Shown here: in pieces, positions 7,999 to 15,482 of the stretch
How the letters are laid out: the number at the start of each line of letters is the position of its first letter
How positions within the stretch are numbered: position 1 is the first letter of the stretch
Source of the DNA: Candidatus Krumholzibacteriota bacterium
Lineage (GTDB): Bacteria; Krumholzibacteriota; Krumholzibacteriia; Krumholzibacteriales; Krumholzibacteriaceae
Reading direction: 5' to 3'
DNA length: 32,365 nt
Assembly (NCBI GenBank): GCA_030667985.1
Contig: DAOUUU010000012.1
Coordinates: 1 to 32,365, forward strand
The notes under the pieces: generated by a model
What the model was told of the DNA's origin: nothing
The model's database searches: none
What the model saw: the letters and a program-made list of their open reading frames with translations, nothing else
Program-made: the position numbers and the translations under genes

Positions 7999-8973
7999 TC
8001 AACTCACCGGACCGGGTGGAAGGGCGAAGCCTTTGAGCTCGTCGGGGAGCTTATCGTACGTGTCCGTCGGTGAAGGCACAAGCGGCGGCTGCCCGTTCCG
8101 CTCCATAATAGTAAGACCCTTATCGACGTCCAGCAGAAACCGGACGAACTCGAGCGCGAGCGAAGGATCGGGGGCGTTCTTCGGGATCGTGACGCCGTAG
8201 ACCATCGGCGCGCCGCGTTTTGTGATCGTGGTTCCAGGCTCCCTGCCAGATATCTCGACCGATACCGCCTTGTACACCTTCGCAAATTCAGGGCTCTTCA
8301 GGTTTATCTCGTCCGGAAGGAGTAGATAATCGAGTCCATGCTGCTGCGCCACGGACCGGTATAAAAAGATGAAGTCTATCGTGCCGGTCTCCAGCAGTGC
8401 CAAGAGATCGGTCTCCTTGGGACGGATATACTCGGTGTCCTTTTCGAGAAGCTGTGCGCTAAGACCCTCCATGCCGTAATACATCCCCGCCAGCTTCATC
8501 GCGAGTACCGCCCTGTAGCCGCACGGGTCGGAGTCGGGGTCCGACCTGCCGAAGGCGACACCGTCCCGGAGCAGAAGCTCGTGCCAGTTTTCGACATTTA
8601 TCTCGTCAGAGCCCCGCGACTTGTCATGGTAGACGATCGCCATCTCGTTGCCGGCGAACCTGATATTCCAATCGGCATGCTCGGGGATCAAAAGCTCGTC
8701 GATCACCGTGTAGTCGGCCGAAGCCATCACATCGCACCACCTGTCGAGGTCCGCGATCTTGCGTGCGCACGCCCGGCTTCCCGCCGCCTCGAGAAGAACA
8801 CGGACACCGGAATGTTCCTTCTCGAACTCATCGGCGATCTGCCTAAGCGGCACTGCCAGGCTTCCCGCGTGAAAGATCACCAGCTCCCGAGACCCGGACC
8901 GCTCGCCTTCTGTCGAACAGGAAGCTAACATCATGGCTGCTATCGTCATCAATGCTAAAGAGAGTTTATTCAA
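7999..8973 (-). CDS. wtpA: Tungstate/molybdate-binding lipoprotein WtpA
   Basis: This is the extracytoplasmic oxyanion-binding component. The sequence FHAGSLAVPL (34-43), EAAGSRACARKIADL (62-76) and CDVMASADYTVID (80-92) is the WtpA/ModA type-II pattern seen in archaeal and bacterial high-affinity tungstate binders. I place the start at the TTG at 8973, because a GAGGTG site sits about 6 bases upstream and the protein then has a compact lipoprotein signal ending LASC (C19). A GTG at 8982 is the alternative and adds three residues. It is the first gene of the operon and diverges from the AOR genes. Tungstate preference is inferred from the WtpA-like motif and the AOR neighbour. Confidence 0.93.
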   Translation of the reverse strand: MNKLSLALMTIAAMMLASCSTEGERSGSRELVIFHAGSLAVPLRQIADEFEKEHSGVRVLLEAAGSRACARKIADLDRWCDVMASADYTVIDELLIPEHADWNIRFAGNEMAIVYHDKSRGSDEINVENWHELLLRDGVAFGRSDPDSDPCGYRAVLAMKLAGMYYGMEGLSAQLLEKDTEYIRPKETDLLALLETGTIDFIFLYRSVAQQHGLDYLLLPDEINLKSPEFAKVYKAVSVEISGREPGTTITKRGAPMVYGVTIPKNAPDPSLALEFVRFLLDVDKGLTIMERNGQPPLVPSPTDTYDKLPDELKGFALPPGPVS

Positions 8974-9082
8974 GGACTTCACCTCAATACTATCGAGAGC
9001 CTTTTCATGGCTTCAACCCGTGTCGATGATGATTCCTGCCTTTAACGCACCATATGCTAATGGAAATCGGAATAAGGCCGCG

Positions 9083-9088
9083 TGTCAA
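9083..9088 (-). promoter_or_regulatory. Candidate -35 box for the wtpA operon
   Basis: Read on the minus strand these bases are a perfect TTGACA, lying immediately downstream of the ModE-like operator and about 110 bases upstream of wtpA. The best -10 at 17 bases spacing (TTCCAT) is poor, so the promoter is only a candidate. Confidence 0.35.
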
Positions 9089-9089
9089 G

Positions 9090-9113
9090 GGATATGTTCG
9101 AATGAACATAACG
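9090..9113. promoter_or_regulatory. ModE-like operator in the wtpA/AOR divergent region
   Basis: The core is a perfect 18-base inverted repeat, TATGTTC-GAAT-GAACATA, at 9093-9110. Taken as an 8-8-8 element it reads GGATATGT, eight bases, ACATAACG. This resembles the E. coli modA operator as I recall it (CGTTATAT, eight bases, ACATAACG). The right half is identical and the left half matches the ideal mirror CGTTATGT at 6 of 8 bases. It overlaps the likely -35 of the AOR promoter and abuts a TTGACA on the other strand, so one bound regulator could control both units. Binding by the local ModE is inference. Confidence 0.6.
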
Positions 9114-9131
9114 ATTTCGGCTTTATATAAA
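9103..9131 (+). promoter_or_regulatory. Candidate promoter of the split-AOR operon
   Basis: A TGAACA hexamer (9103-9108, 4 of 6 to the sigma-70 -35) lies exactly 17 bases from TATAAA (9126-9131, 5 of 6 to the -10). Transcription would start near 9138, leaving a leader of about 60 bases before the ATG at 9199. The -35 sits inside the palindromic operator, the arrangement expected for repression. Confidence 0.55.
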
Positions 9132-9198
9132 TTCCAAAACGTTGTATATTTCCCATTCCGAATAAATGCAACCAATGACAGCGAGAAGGAGCTCCCGA

Positions 9199-12100
9199 AT
9201 GGCGGAAAAACTCATAAAAAAGATGAAGGATGCCCACGAGACACTCTGCGAATTCCCCTTCGAGGTAATCGAATTGGAAAAGGGTTACGCGAGAAGGTGG
9301 CTCAGGGTAGACCTCGACAAGAACGAGATCGGTATCCACCCGGTCTCACAGGAGATGATAGACCTCTGGACGGGTGGCAAGGGATTCGACCTCTGGCTCA
9401 CCTTCCAGGAGATCGACAAGGAGACGAGATGGGACAGCCCGAACAACCCGATCTGCTTCTCCTCGGGACCGCTCGGCGGCACTACTTCATTTCCCGGCTC
9501 GGGCAAAACGCTCGTAACCGCCATCTCCCCCCTCACAGATTCGATGATGGACTGCAACGTGGGCGGCTACTTCGGCCCCTACCTGAAATTCGCGGGACTC
9601 GATGCGCTGATGGTGACGGGAAAGGCGAAGGAGGATGTCATAGTCCTGATCGACGCGGTCGCCGGCAAGGTCACGATCGAAAAGGCCCCTCTTGAAAGCG
9701 TCGACTCTCATCTTCTCTCCGAGGAGCTGACCGAGATGTACGCGGACAACGAGCTCGACCGCAGGAACATCGCCTGCGTCTCGGCGGGCCGTGGAGCGGA
9801 GCACACCCGCATGGGAGTCCTGAACTTCTCCTTCTATGACTGGCGGCGAGACTTTCCCAGGATCAAGCAGGCGGGGCGGGGCGGCATCGGAACCGTCTTC
9901 AGGAACAAGAAGATCAAGGCCGTGATCGCGAAGAACCGTCAGATCACCCCCGCCTGGCGCATCGCCGAAAACAAGGTCGCAGAGCTTACAACCCCCAAGA
10001 AGATCTCTGTCCAGACATGCAAGAGCGAGATCGACACGATCCACGAGATCATCGAGAAGTGGAACAGCGATCCTGAATATGTCATCGAGATGATGCAGGA
10101 CATACAGGAACGCTACCGCCACATATCAAAGACCGCGATAGATGAGATCTGCAAGAAGACCGGCCGGCAGAAAGCCCATCTCTATCACATCGCCACCTTC
10201 TACAAGGCATTCAGCCTCGAGCCGCGCGGAGAAACGACCATCCAGGTCTGCCTCGGAACTGCCTGTCACGTCAAGGGCGGATCCCGAATCCTCGATTCCT
10301 TCGAGCGCGTGCTAGGGATAGAGACGGGCCAGACTACAGGGGACAACAAGTACACACTCGAGGCGGTCGCCTGCCTCGGCGCCTGCAGCATCGCGCCTGT
10401 CGTTAAGATCGGCGAAGAGGTCTTCGGCAACGTCAAGGCGAAGGATGTCGAAAAGCTCCTGAAAGAAGCGGCCAAGGCGGAGAAACCCGACGCCAAGAAG
10501 GATGAAAAGACCGCGAAGGCAGCCGGAAAGAAGAAAAAGAAGATCGATCTTGATAAAATCGCAGCGGCCGAAAAGAAATCGGCTGCCGGCTACAAGAAGA
10601 TGCTTATGGTCTGCACCGGCACCGGCTGCGTATCGGCGAAGGGTTTTGTCATCCGCGACCGCCTGATAAAGGTGCTCGAGGAACGCAAACTCGACAAGGA
10701 TTTTCTAGTCGTCGGCACTGGGTGCAACGGCTTCTGCGCAATGGGGCCGATAATAGTCACGCAGCCGGACGGCACCTTCTACCAGAAAGTGAAAGAGAAG
10801 GATATCACAGAGATCGTCGACGCGCTCGTCGAAGGAAAAGTCGTTGAGCGGCTTCTGCATACCGATCCCGTCTCGGGCGCGGTGAACGAGAAAATGGAAG
10901 AGATCGCCTTCTTCAGCAAGCAGCAGCTGATAGCGCTCAGGAACAAGGGCCTGATAGATCCGGAGAATATCGATCACTACATCGCGCGCGGCGGCTATCA
11001 ATCATTGAAAAAGATCTTGGCAAACACCGAGCCAGAAGGGGTCATACAGGAGGTGATCGCTTCGGGCATCAGGGGACGCGGTGGAGGAGGATTCCCCGCG
11101 GGTGTCAAGTGGAAGTCCGGCCTCGAGGCTGCCCGTGAGCGCGAGGAGGAGATCTATGTCGTCTGCAACGCCGACGAGGGAGACCCGGGTGCCTTCATGG
11201 ACCGGAGCATCATCGAGACAGACCCCCACTCGGTAATCGAGGGGATGGTGATAGGCTCCTACGCCGTGGGCGCCGCCCAAGGATACATCTACATCAGAAA
11301 GGAGTACCCGCTCGCCATGGTGCGGCTGGAGAAAGCGATCGCTCAGGCGAGAGAGTACGGCCTGCTCGGTGATGATATACTCGACAGCGGGCACAGCTTC
11401 GACATACACATACATCGGGGCGCCGGCGCCTTCGTATGCGGGGAGTCGAGTGCTCTGATGATATCGATGGCGGGAAAACCGGGCGAACCGCGCGCAAAGT
11501 ATGTGCACAGCGTCGAGTACGGCTACCGGGACAAACCGACCGTGCTGAACAACGTAGAGACCTGGGCAAACATACCGGCGATCATGGAAAAGGGGGCGAA
11601 ATGGTTCGCCTCAATCGGCTCGGGAGATGTGAGCGACAACCCGTGGGGCGGATCGAGCGGGACCAAGGTGTTCTCTCTGGTCGGCAATATCCGGAATACT
11701 GGACTCGTCGAGGTCCCGATGGGGATCACGCTGAGAGAGATCATCGAGGAGGTGGGCGGCGGCATACCGGACGGACGCGAGTTCAAGGCGGTCCAGACGG
11801 GCGGCCCAAGCGGCGGATGCCTGCCCGCTAACAAGCTCGACATGCCGGTCGACTTCGACTCCCTGACAGAGGCAGGCTCTATGATGGGCTCGGGTGGCAT
11901 GATCGTGATGAACGACCGCGCTTGCATGGTCGATGTAGCGAAATACTTCGTCGATTTTCTAATGGACGAATCATGCGGCAAGTGTACACCCTGCCGCGAG
12001 GGGCTTCACCTGATGCACAACATACTCTCTGACATCTGTGAAGGCCGCGGCGAGGAAGGAGATATCGAAAAACTGGAGGAGCTGTGCGGCACAATCAAGG

Positions 12101-12405
12101 AGATGAGCCTATGCCAACTCGGAGGCTCCGCACCCAATCCGGTTCTCAGCACGATCAACTATTTCCGCGAGGAGTATGAACAGCATATAAAGGAGAAACG
12201 ATGCGTTGCGGGGGTGTGCAAAACACTCATTGAATACCGCATCGACGATGACAAGTGCACAGGCTGCACGCTGTGCGCCAAGAACTGTCCGGCCGAATGC
12301 ATCTCGGGCGAGCCGAAAAAAATCTACACTATCGACGGCACAAAATGCATAAAGTGCGGGATCTGTTACGAAGTCTGCAAATTCGACGCAGTGGAGGTGA
12401 TATAA
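9199..12405 (+). CDS. AOR domain 1 fused to NuoE and NuoF: NAD(H)-linked diaphorase subunit of a split AOR complex
   Basis: This 1068-residue fusion has several modules. Residues about 25-250 are AOR N-terminal domain 1: KGYARRWLRVDL (28-39), WTGGKGF (57-63), SPLTDSMMDCNVGGYFGPY (110-128) and AGRGGIGTVFRNKKIKAV (225-242), the base of the tungstopterin pocket. Residues 280-425 are NuoE with a [2Fe-2S] site (C351, C356, C392, C396). A Lys/Ala-rich linker (425-467) follows. Residues 468-1000 are NuoF: an N-terminal [2Fe-2S] domain (C472, C477, C509, C513), the FMN/NADH site GRGGGGFPAGVKW (626-638), and a [4Fe-4S] site (C926, C929, C932, C972). H996, C1002 and C1007 resemble the HydB zinc region. 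The tail is a 2x[4Fe-4S] ferredoxin (C1020-C1060). The ATG at 9199 follows AGAAGGAG; the in-frame ATG at 9166 lacks one. No AOR domain 2 or 3 is present here. The next gene supplies them and overlaps by one base. Confidence 0.93.
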   Translation: MAEKLIKKMKDAHETLCEFPFEVIELEKGYARRWLRVDLDKNEIGIHPVSQEMIDLWTGGKGFDLWLTFQEIDKETRWDSPNNPICFSSGPLGGTTSFPGSGKTLVTAISPLTDSMMDCNVGGYFGPYLKFAGLDALMVTGKAKEDVIVLIDAVAGKVTIEKAPLESVDSHLLSEELTEMYADNELDRRNIACVSAGRGAEHTRMGVLNFSFYDWRRDFPRIKQAGRGGIGTVFRNKKIKAVIAKNRQITPAWRIAENKVAELTTPKKISVQTCKSEIDTIHEIIEKWNSDPEYVIEMMQDIQERYRHISKTAIDEICKKTGRQKAHLYHIATFYKAFSLEPRGETTIQVCLGTACHVKGGSRILDSFERVLGIETGQTTGDNKYTLEAVACLGACSIAPVVKIGEEVFGNVKAKDVEKLLKEAAKAEKPDAKKDEKTAKAAGKKKKKIDLDKIAAAEKKSAAGYKKMLMVCTGTGCVSAKGFVIRDRLIKVLEERKLDKDFLVVGTGCNGFCAMGPIIVTQPDGTFYQKVKEKDITEIVDALVEGKVVERLLHTDPVSGAVNEKMEEIAFFSKQQLIALRNKGLIDPENIDHYIARGGYQSLKKILANTEPEGVIQEVIASGIRGRGGGGFPAGVKWKSGLEAAREREEEIYVVCNADEGDPGAFMDRSIIETDPHSVIEGMVIGSYAVGAAQGYIYIRKEYPLAMVRLEKAIAQAREYGLLGDDILDSGHSFDIHIHRGAGAFVCGESSALMISMAGKPGEPRAKYVHSVEYGYRDKPTVLNNVETWANIPAIMEKGAKWFASIGSGDVSDNPWGGSSGTKVFSLVGNIRNTGLVEVPMGITLREIIEEVGGGIPDGREFKAVQTGGPSGGCLPANKLDMPVDFDSLTEAGSMMGSGGMIVMNDRACMVDVAKYFVDFLMDESCGKCTPCREGLHLMHNILSDICEGRGEEGDIEKLEELCGTIKEMSLCQLGGSAPNPVLSTINYFREEYEQHIKEKRCVAGVCKTLIEYRIDDDKCTGCTLCAKNCPAECISGEPKKIYTIDGTKCIKCGICYEVCKFDAVEVI

Positions 12406-14402
12406 TGGCTACGGAAAAGATCACGATCACGATAGACGGCAAGGAAGTTTCAGTAGTCAAGGGCTCCTACCTTCTCGGCGTCCTCCGCGACAACGGAGTC
12501 CATGTCCCCACCCTCTGCTTCCACAAGGACCTCACGCCTCAAGGGCTCTGCAGGCTCTGCACGGTCGAGATCGAGCAGCGGGGCAGAAAGAAACTTGTTA
12601 CATCCTGCAACTTCCCGGTCCGCGGAGAGATAAAGGTGGAGACCGCTTCGGAGCGGGTAAAGGCTCACCGCAAGCGGCTCGCCGAGATGTATCTTGGCCG
12701 CTGGCCGGAGGTGCCCACGATCCAGGCGATCGCAAAGCTCTGCGGCGCGACCGACAGGGAGAAGTACAGGAGCGAGCTGACCGACGAGAATCCCAAGGCA
12801 TGTATCCTCTGCGGTCACTGCGTGCTCGCATGCGACGAGTTCGTCATGGAGCGCATCCTCGATTTCGCCGGCCGCGGCATCAAGAGGCATCTGACGATGC
12901 CGTTCGGCGAGGTGGATCCCCACTGTATCGGCTGCACCTCCTGCGCATACGTCTGTCCCACCGGAGCAATCGAGATCGTGGACGACATGAACCATCCGGT
13001 CGACCCGCAGCTCATACGCGAATACGGCATGAAGATCAACGCTGAGATGGCGACGCTGGACAAATCACAGTGCCGGATGCGCGAAGTCGGCACGGCGAAT
13101 ATCGTCGACGTCATGGACGCCTACGACCTCCTTCCAGTCCATAACTACCAGTACGGGGCGCACGAGGACACGCCGAAGATCAACTCGGTAACGCTCAAAC
13201 AGGACTACTTCACACAGGATCACCCTGACGGATGCTGGAAGGGATGTTCGATGGCCTGCGCCAAGACGGTCGACGGCTTCGAGATCAAGACCGGCCCCTA
13301 CAAAGGCCAGATCGTTACGGTCGACGGGCCGGAGTACGAGACGGCAGCCGCCTGTGCCAACATGGGTTGTTTCGACGGCGATTTCGTCGTCGAGTTCAAC
13401 TTCTATTGCGACACATACGGGATCGACACGATCTCGATGGGCACCTGCACGGCCTTTGTCATGGAATGCTACGAGAACGGCATCATCACGAAAGAGCATA
13501 CGGGCGGCAAGGAACTGAAGTTCGGCGCGACCGCCGAGGTACTCGAGTGCCTCCACGAGGCGGCGCTGGGCAAAGGTTTCGGCGTCGAGGTCGGACAGGG
13601 GATACGCAGGCTCAAAGAAAAATGGGCCAAGGAGCTCGGCGCGGATCCAGATTTCCTGAAGGATATCGGGATGGAAGCGAAGGGGCTCGAGTACAGCGAG
13701 TACATGTGCAAGGAATCACTCGCGCAGCAGGCCGGGTACACACTGGCGGTGAAGGGACCGCAGCACGACGAGGCATGGCTCATCTTCATGGATATGGTCA
13801 ACAACCAGATCCCCTCCTTCGAGGACAAGGCCGAGGCGCTCTACTACTATCCTCTCTGGAGAACATGGTTCGGACTCCACGGCCTCTGCAAGCTGCTCTG
13901 GAACGATGTGGTGCCGCTCAGCAACAAGAACTTCAAGCCGCAGGAGGCGGCCAAGGTCCCCGAGCATGTCGAGGACTTCTTCAAGTTCCACGAGGGGATG
14001 ACCGGCATTCCGCTCGACGAGGAGAGCATGCTGGCCCAGTCGGCACGAGTGCATAACCTCCAGCGCGTCATGTCGCGCATGTTCGGTTTCGGCACGAGAA
14101 AAAACGACATACCCCCCTACCGGGCGGTCGGTCCCGTGACAAAGGCCGAGTACGAATCCAGGGCCGAGCGGTATGACAAACAGATGAATGAAATCATCGG
14201 TATCGATCCCGAGGGAAAGAACATAGAGGAAAAGATAAAGATCCTCCGCGAGTACCGGATGGAACAGTACAACAAGGTCGTGGACTCCGCCTATCTGCGC
14301 CGCGGATGGACGAGTAACGGCGTCCCGAAGATAGAGCGGCTGAAAGAACTCGGTATCGATCTTCCCGAGCTCGTCGAAATCGTAAAGGACGATCAGGAGT
14401 GA
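12405..14402 (+). CDS. NuoG/HydA-type ferredoxin head fused to AOR domains 2-3: catalytic subunit of a split AOR complex
   Basis: The 665-residue protein starts at an ATG sharing one base with the upstream stop (TAATG); the longer frame to 12255 lies inside the previous gene. Residues 1-80 are a NuoG-type [2Fe-2S] domain (C38, C49, C52, C68). The His/Cys cluster motif that usually follows is missing. Two [4Fe-4S] sites come next (C133, C136, C139, C143 and C174, C177, C180, C184). From about 205 the protein is AOR domains 2 and 3: GTANIVDVMD, LLPVHNYQYG, the cluster CX3CX3C at C277, C281 and C285 with a distant C494 (LHGLCKL), GPEYETAAACANMG (308-321) and YGIDTISMGT (338-347). AOR domain 1 is absent. 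The usual KG-E-P-DPRG segment is replaced by VKGPQHDEAW (449-458), so the substrate may differ from simple aldehydes. It probably forms a heteromer with the upstream gene product. Confidence 0.93.
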   Translation: MATEKITITIDGKEVSVVKGSYLLGVLRDNGVHVPTLCFHKDLTPQGLCRLCTVEIEQRGRKKLVTSCNFPVRGEIKVETASERVKAHRKRLAEMYLGRWPEVPTIQAIAKLCGATDREKYRSELTDENPKACILCGHCVLACDEFVMERILDFAGRGIKRHLTMPFGEVDPHCIGCTSCAYVCPTGAIEIVDDMNHPVDPQLIREYGMKINAEMATLDKSQCRMREVGTANIVDVMDAYDLLPVHNYQYGAHEDTPKINSVTLKQDYFTQDHPDGCWKGCSMACAKTVDGFEIKTGPYKGQIVTVDGPEYETAAACANMGCFDGDFVVEFNFYCDTYGIDTISMGTCTAFVMECYENGIITKEHTGGKELKFGATAEVLECLHEAALGKGFGVEVGQGIRRLKEKWAKELGADPDFLKDIGMEAKGLEYSEYMCKESLAQQAGYTLAVKGPQHDEAWLIFMDMVNNQIPSFEDKAEALYYYPLWRTWFGLHGLCKLLWNDVVPLSNKNFKPQEAAKVPEHVEDFFKFHEGMTGIPLDEESMLAQSARVHNLQRVMSRMFGFGTRKNDIPPYRAVGPVTKAEYESRAERYDKQMNEIIGIDPEGKNIEEKIKILREYRMEQYNKVVDSAYLRRGWTSNGVPKIERLKELGIDLPELVEIVKDDQE

Positions 14403-14404
14403 CG

Positions 14405-15016
14405 ATGGATTCCATCTTTGACCGAAACGTCCCCGGCACGACCGAGAAGCTCGCCGTCGCCACGGTCGGCATCGCCGGCTGCGGGGGCCTCGGTTCCAAC
14501 GCGGCGGTAGCGCTCACCAGGGCCGGCGTCGGGCGGCTCATCCTGGTCGACCACGACCGTGTGGAGTCATCGAACCTGAACCGACAGCACTATTTCCAGT
14601 CCGACATCGGGAAGGCGAAGGTCGAGGCCCTTGGCCGTCACTTAAAAGCGATCAATCCCGCCATCGCGCTCGAGCTGCACGATATCGAGCTGAAGCCTGA
14701 TGAGGCGGAGAAGATCTTTGCAGGCGCCGATATCCTGATAGAGGCTTTCGACCGGGCCGAGAACAAGCGCTGGCTCATCGAGACCTGGTGCAAGGCCTTC
14801 CCCGAAAGACACATCGTCTGCGGCAGCGGCCTCTCGGGCTGCGGGGCTACCGATAAGCTCAAGATCCATTCTGCCGGATACATCCACTTCTGCGGAGACG
14901 AGGAGACAGATATGAGCCTCGGGCTCTGCGCGGCACGTGTAGGGATAGTCGCCAACATGCAGGCCAATGTGGCAATCGAGATATTGACCATAGCCGCGGA
15001 TGCGAAAAAAGACTGA
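14405..15016 (+). CDS. Short ThiF/HesA/MoeB-family adenylyltransferase
   Basis: These enzymes adenylate the C-terminal glycine of ubiquitin-like sulfur carriers such as MoaD or ThiS. The 203-residue protein has the nucleotide-binding GCGGLGSN (25-32), LVDHDRVESSNLNRQ (47-61) and DIGKAKVE (67-74) patterns. It is a short version without the MoeB zinc CXXC pairs or a rhodanese domain. It resembles the roughly 200-residue ThiF-family type found beside AOR and thiamine genes. The ATG at 14405 has AGGAG at 5 bases spacing; a GTG at 14399 would overlap the AOR stop. With the sulfur carrier next door it most likely serves pterin dithiolene sulfur insertion. A thiamine role cannot be excluded. Confidence 0.88.
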   Translation: MDSIFDRNVPGTTEKLAVATVGIAGCGGLGSNAAVALTRAGVGRLILVDHDRVESSNLNRQHYFQSDIGKAKVEALGRHLKAINPAIALELHDIELKPDEAEKIFAGADILIEAFDRAENKRWLIETWCKAFPERHIVCGSGLSGCGATDKLKIHSAGYIHFCGDEETDMSLGLCAARVGIVANMQANVAIEILTIAADAKKD

Positions 15017-15043
15017 CGGCCGTTATATTTGAAAGAAGATCAC

Positions 15044-15244
15044 GTGATCACGATCAACAACAGAGACAAGATCGAGTGGAGAGATGGAATGACGGTGCAG
15101 GTCCTGCTCGACGATATGGGATACAGCTACACACTGATCACGGTAACGGTAGACGGCCGACTCGTCTCCGAGGAAGAGTACGATTCCTTTGTCATAGACG
15201 ACGGCGCCAGCGTCGGCGTCTTCCACCTCGCCCACGGCGGCTGA
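15044..15244 (+). CDS. MoaD/ThiS-family sulfur carrier protein
   Basis: The product is about 66 residues and ends in the diagnostic Gly-Gly (AHGG), the site of adenylation and thiocarboxylation. It begins MITINNRDKIEW, like ThiS/MoaD beta-grasp proteins, and contains GMTVQVLLDDMGY. I chose the GTG at 15044 because a GAAAGAAG stretch lies upstream and the family N-terminus aligns; a TTG at 15029 is the alternative. It sits 27 bases after its likely activating enzyme. In this setting it probably donates sulfur to the AOR pterin, although no moaE is in the window. MoaD versus ThiS cannot be settled by sequence alone. Confidence 0.85.
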   Translation: MITINNRDKIEWRDGMTVQVLLDDMGYSYTLITVTVDGRLVSEEEYDSFVIDDGASVGVFHLAHGG

Positions 15245-15363
15245 GAAGCACACGGCAACCTCCACGATTACAACCATTCAGTGACTCAACGCCATGCCCC
15301 CGGCACCCCCCGACTCAATCATTTGTGTATCAAGATCATCCAAGACCATATATATCCATTTAA

Positions 15364-15391
15364 GTCATTATTTGTTATTTTACGTCATTAT
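15364..15391 (+). repeat. Pair of 8-base direct repeats, candidate regulator site
   Basis: GTCATTAT occurs at 15364-15371 and again at 15384-15391, 20 bases apart. This is about two helical turns, just upstream of the -35 at 15396. Such spacing suits a dimeric activator or an autoregulator. No protein is assigned. Confidence 0.4.
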
Positions 15392-15395
15392 ATTC

Positions 15396-15425
15396 TTGCG
15401 AATGTTGGTTTTAAAACACTATACT
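15396..15425 (+). promoter_or_regulatory. Candidate promoter of the HTH regulator and downstream genes
   Basis: TTGCGA (15396-15401) and TATACT (15420-15425, 5 of 6 to consensus) are separated by 18 bases in an AT-rich stretch. Transcription would start near 15432, about 50 bases before the ATG. Confidence 0.5.
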
Positions 15426-15482
15426 GCCAATCCACGTCTTCAATCACAGAATCCGCGAGGTCCAGGGAGGTGACGGGAACTG

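Larger units (their letters stand above)
15245..15482. other. Intergenic region before the HTH regulator
   Basis: This 238-base gap is the longest true gap in the window. The first 85 bases are GC-rich and featureless. I see no clear hairpin terminator for the AOR operon. The rest is AT-rich and holds the direct repeats and promoter listed separately. Confidence 0.6.

Noticed and set aside
7186-8073. Plus-strand 295-residue open frame
   Set aside because: It is antisense to wtpB and the start of wtpC, very rich in Arg, His, Asp and Glu, and matches no fold. It is a high-GC shadow frame.
13232-14056. Plus-strand 274-residue open frame
   Set aside because: It lies in another frame of the AOR domain 2-3 gene and is Arg/Gly-rich with no motif.
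9199-14402. The split AOR as a frameshift or a broken single gene
   Set aside because: Each AOR part is fused to different, complete redox modules, with about 800 residues of NuoE/NuoF between domain 1 and the second gene. A simple frameshift cannot produce this. Both frames are intact and the ATG of gene 2 overlaps the stop of gene 1.
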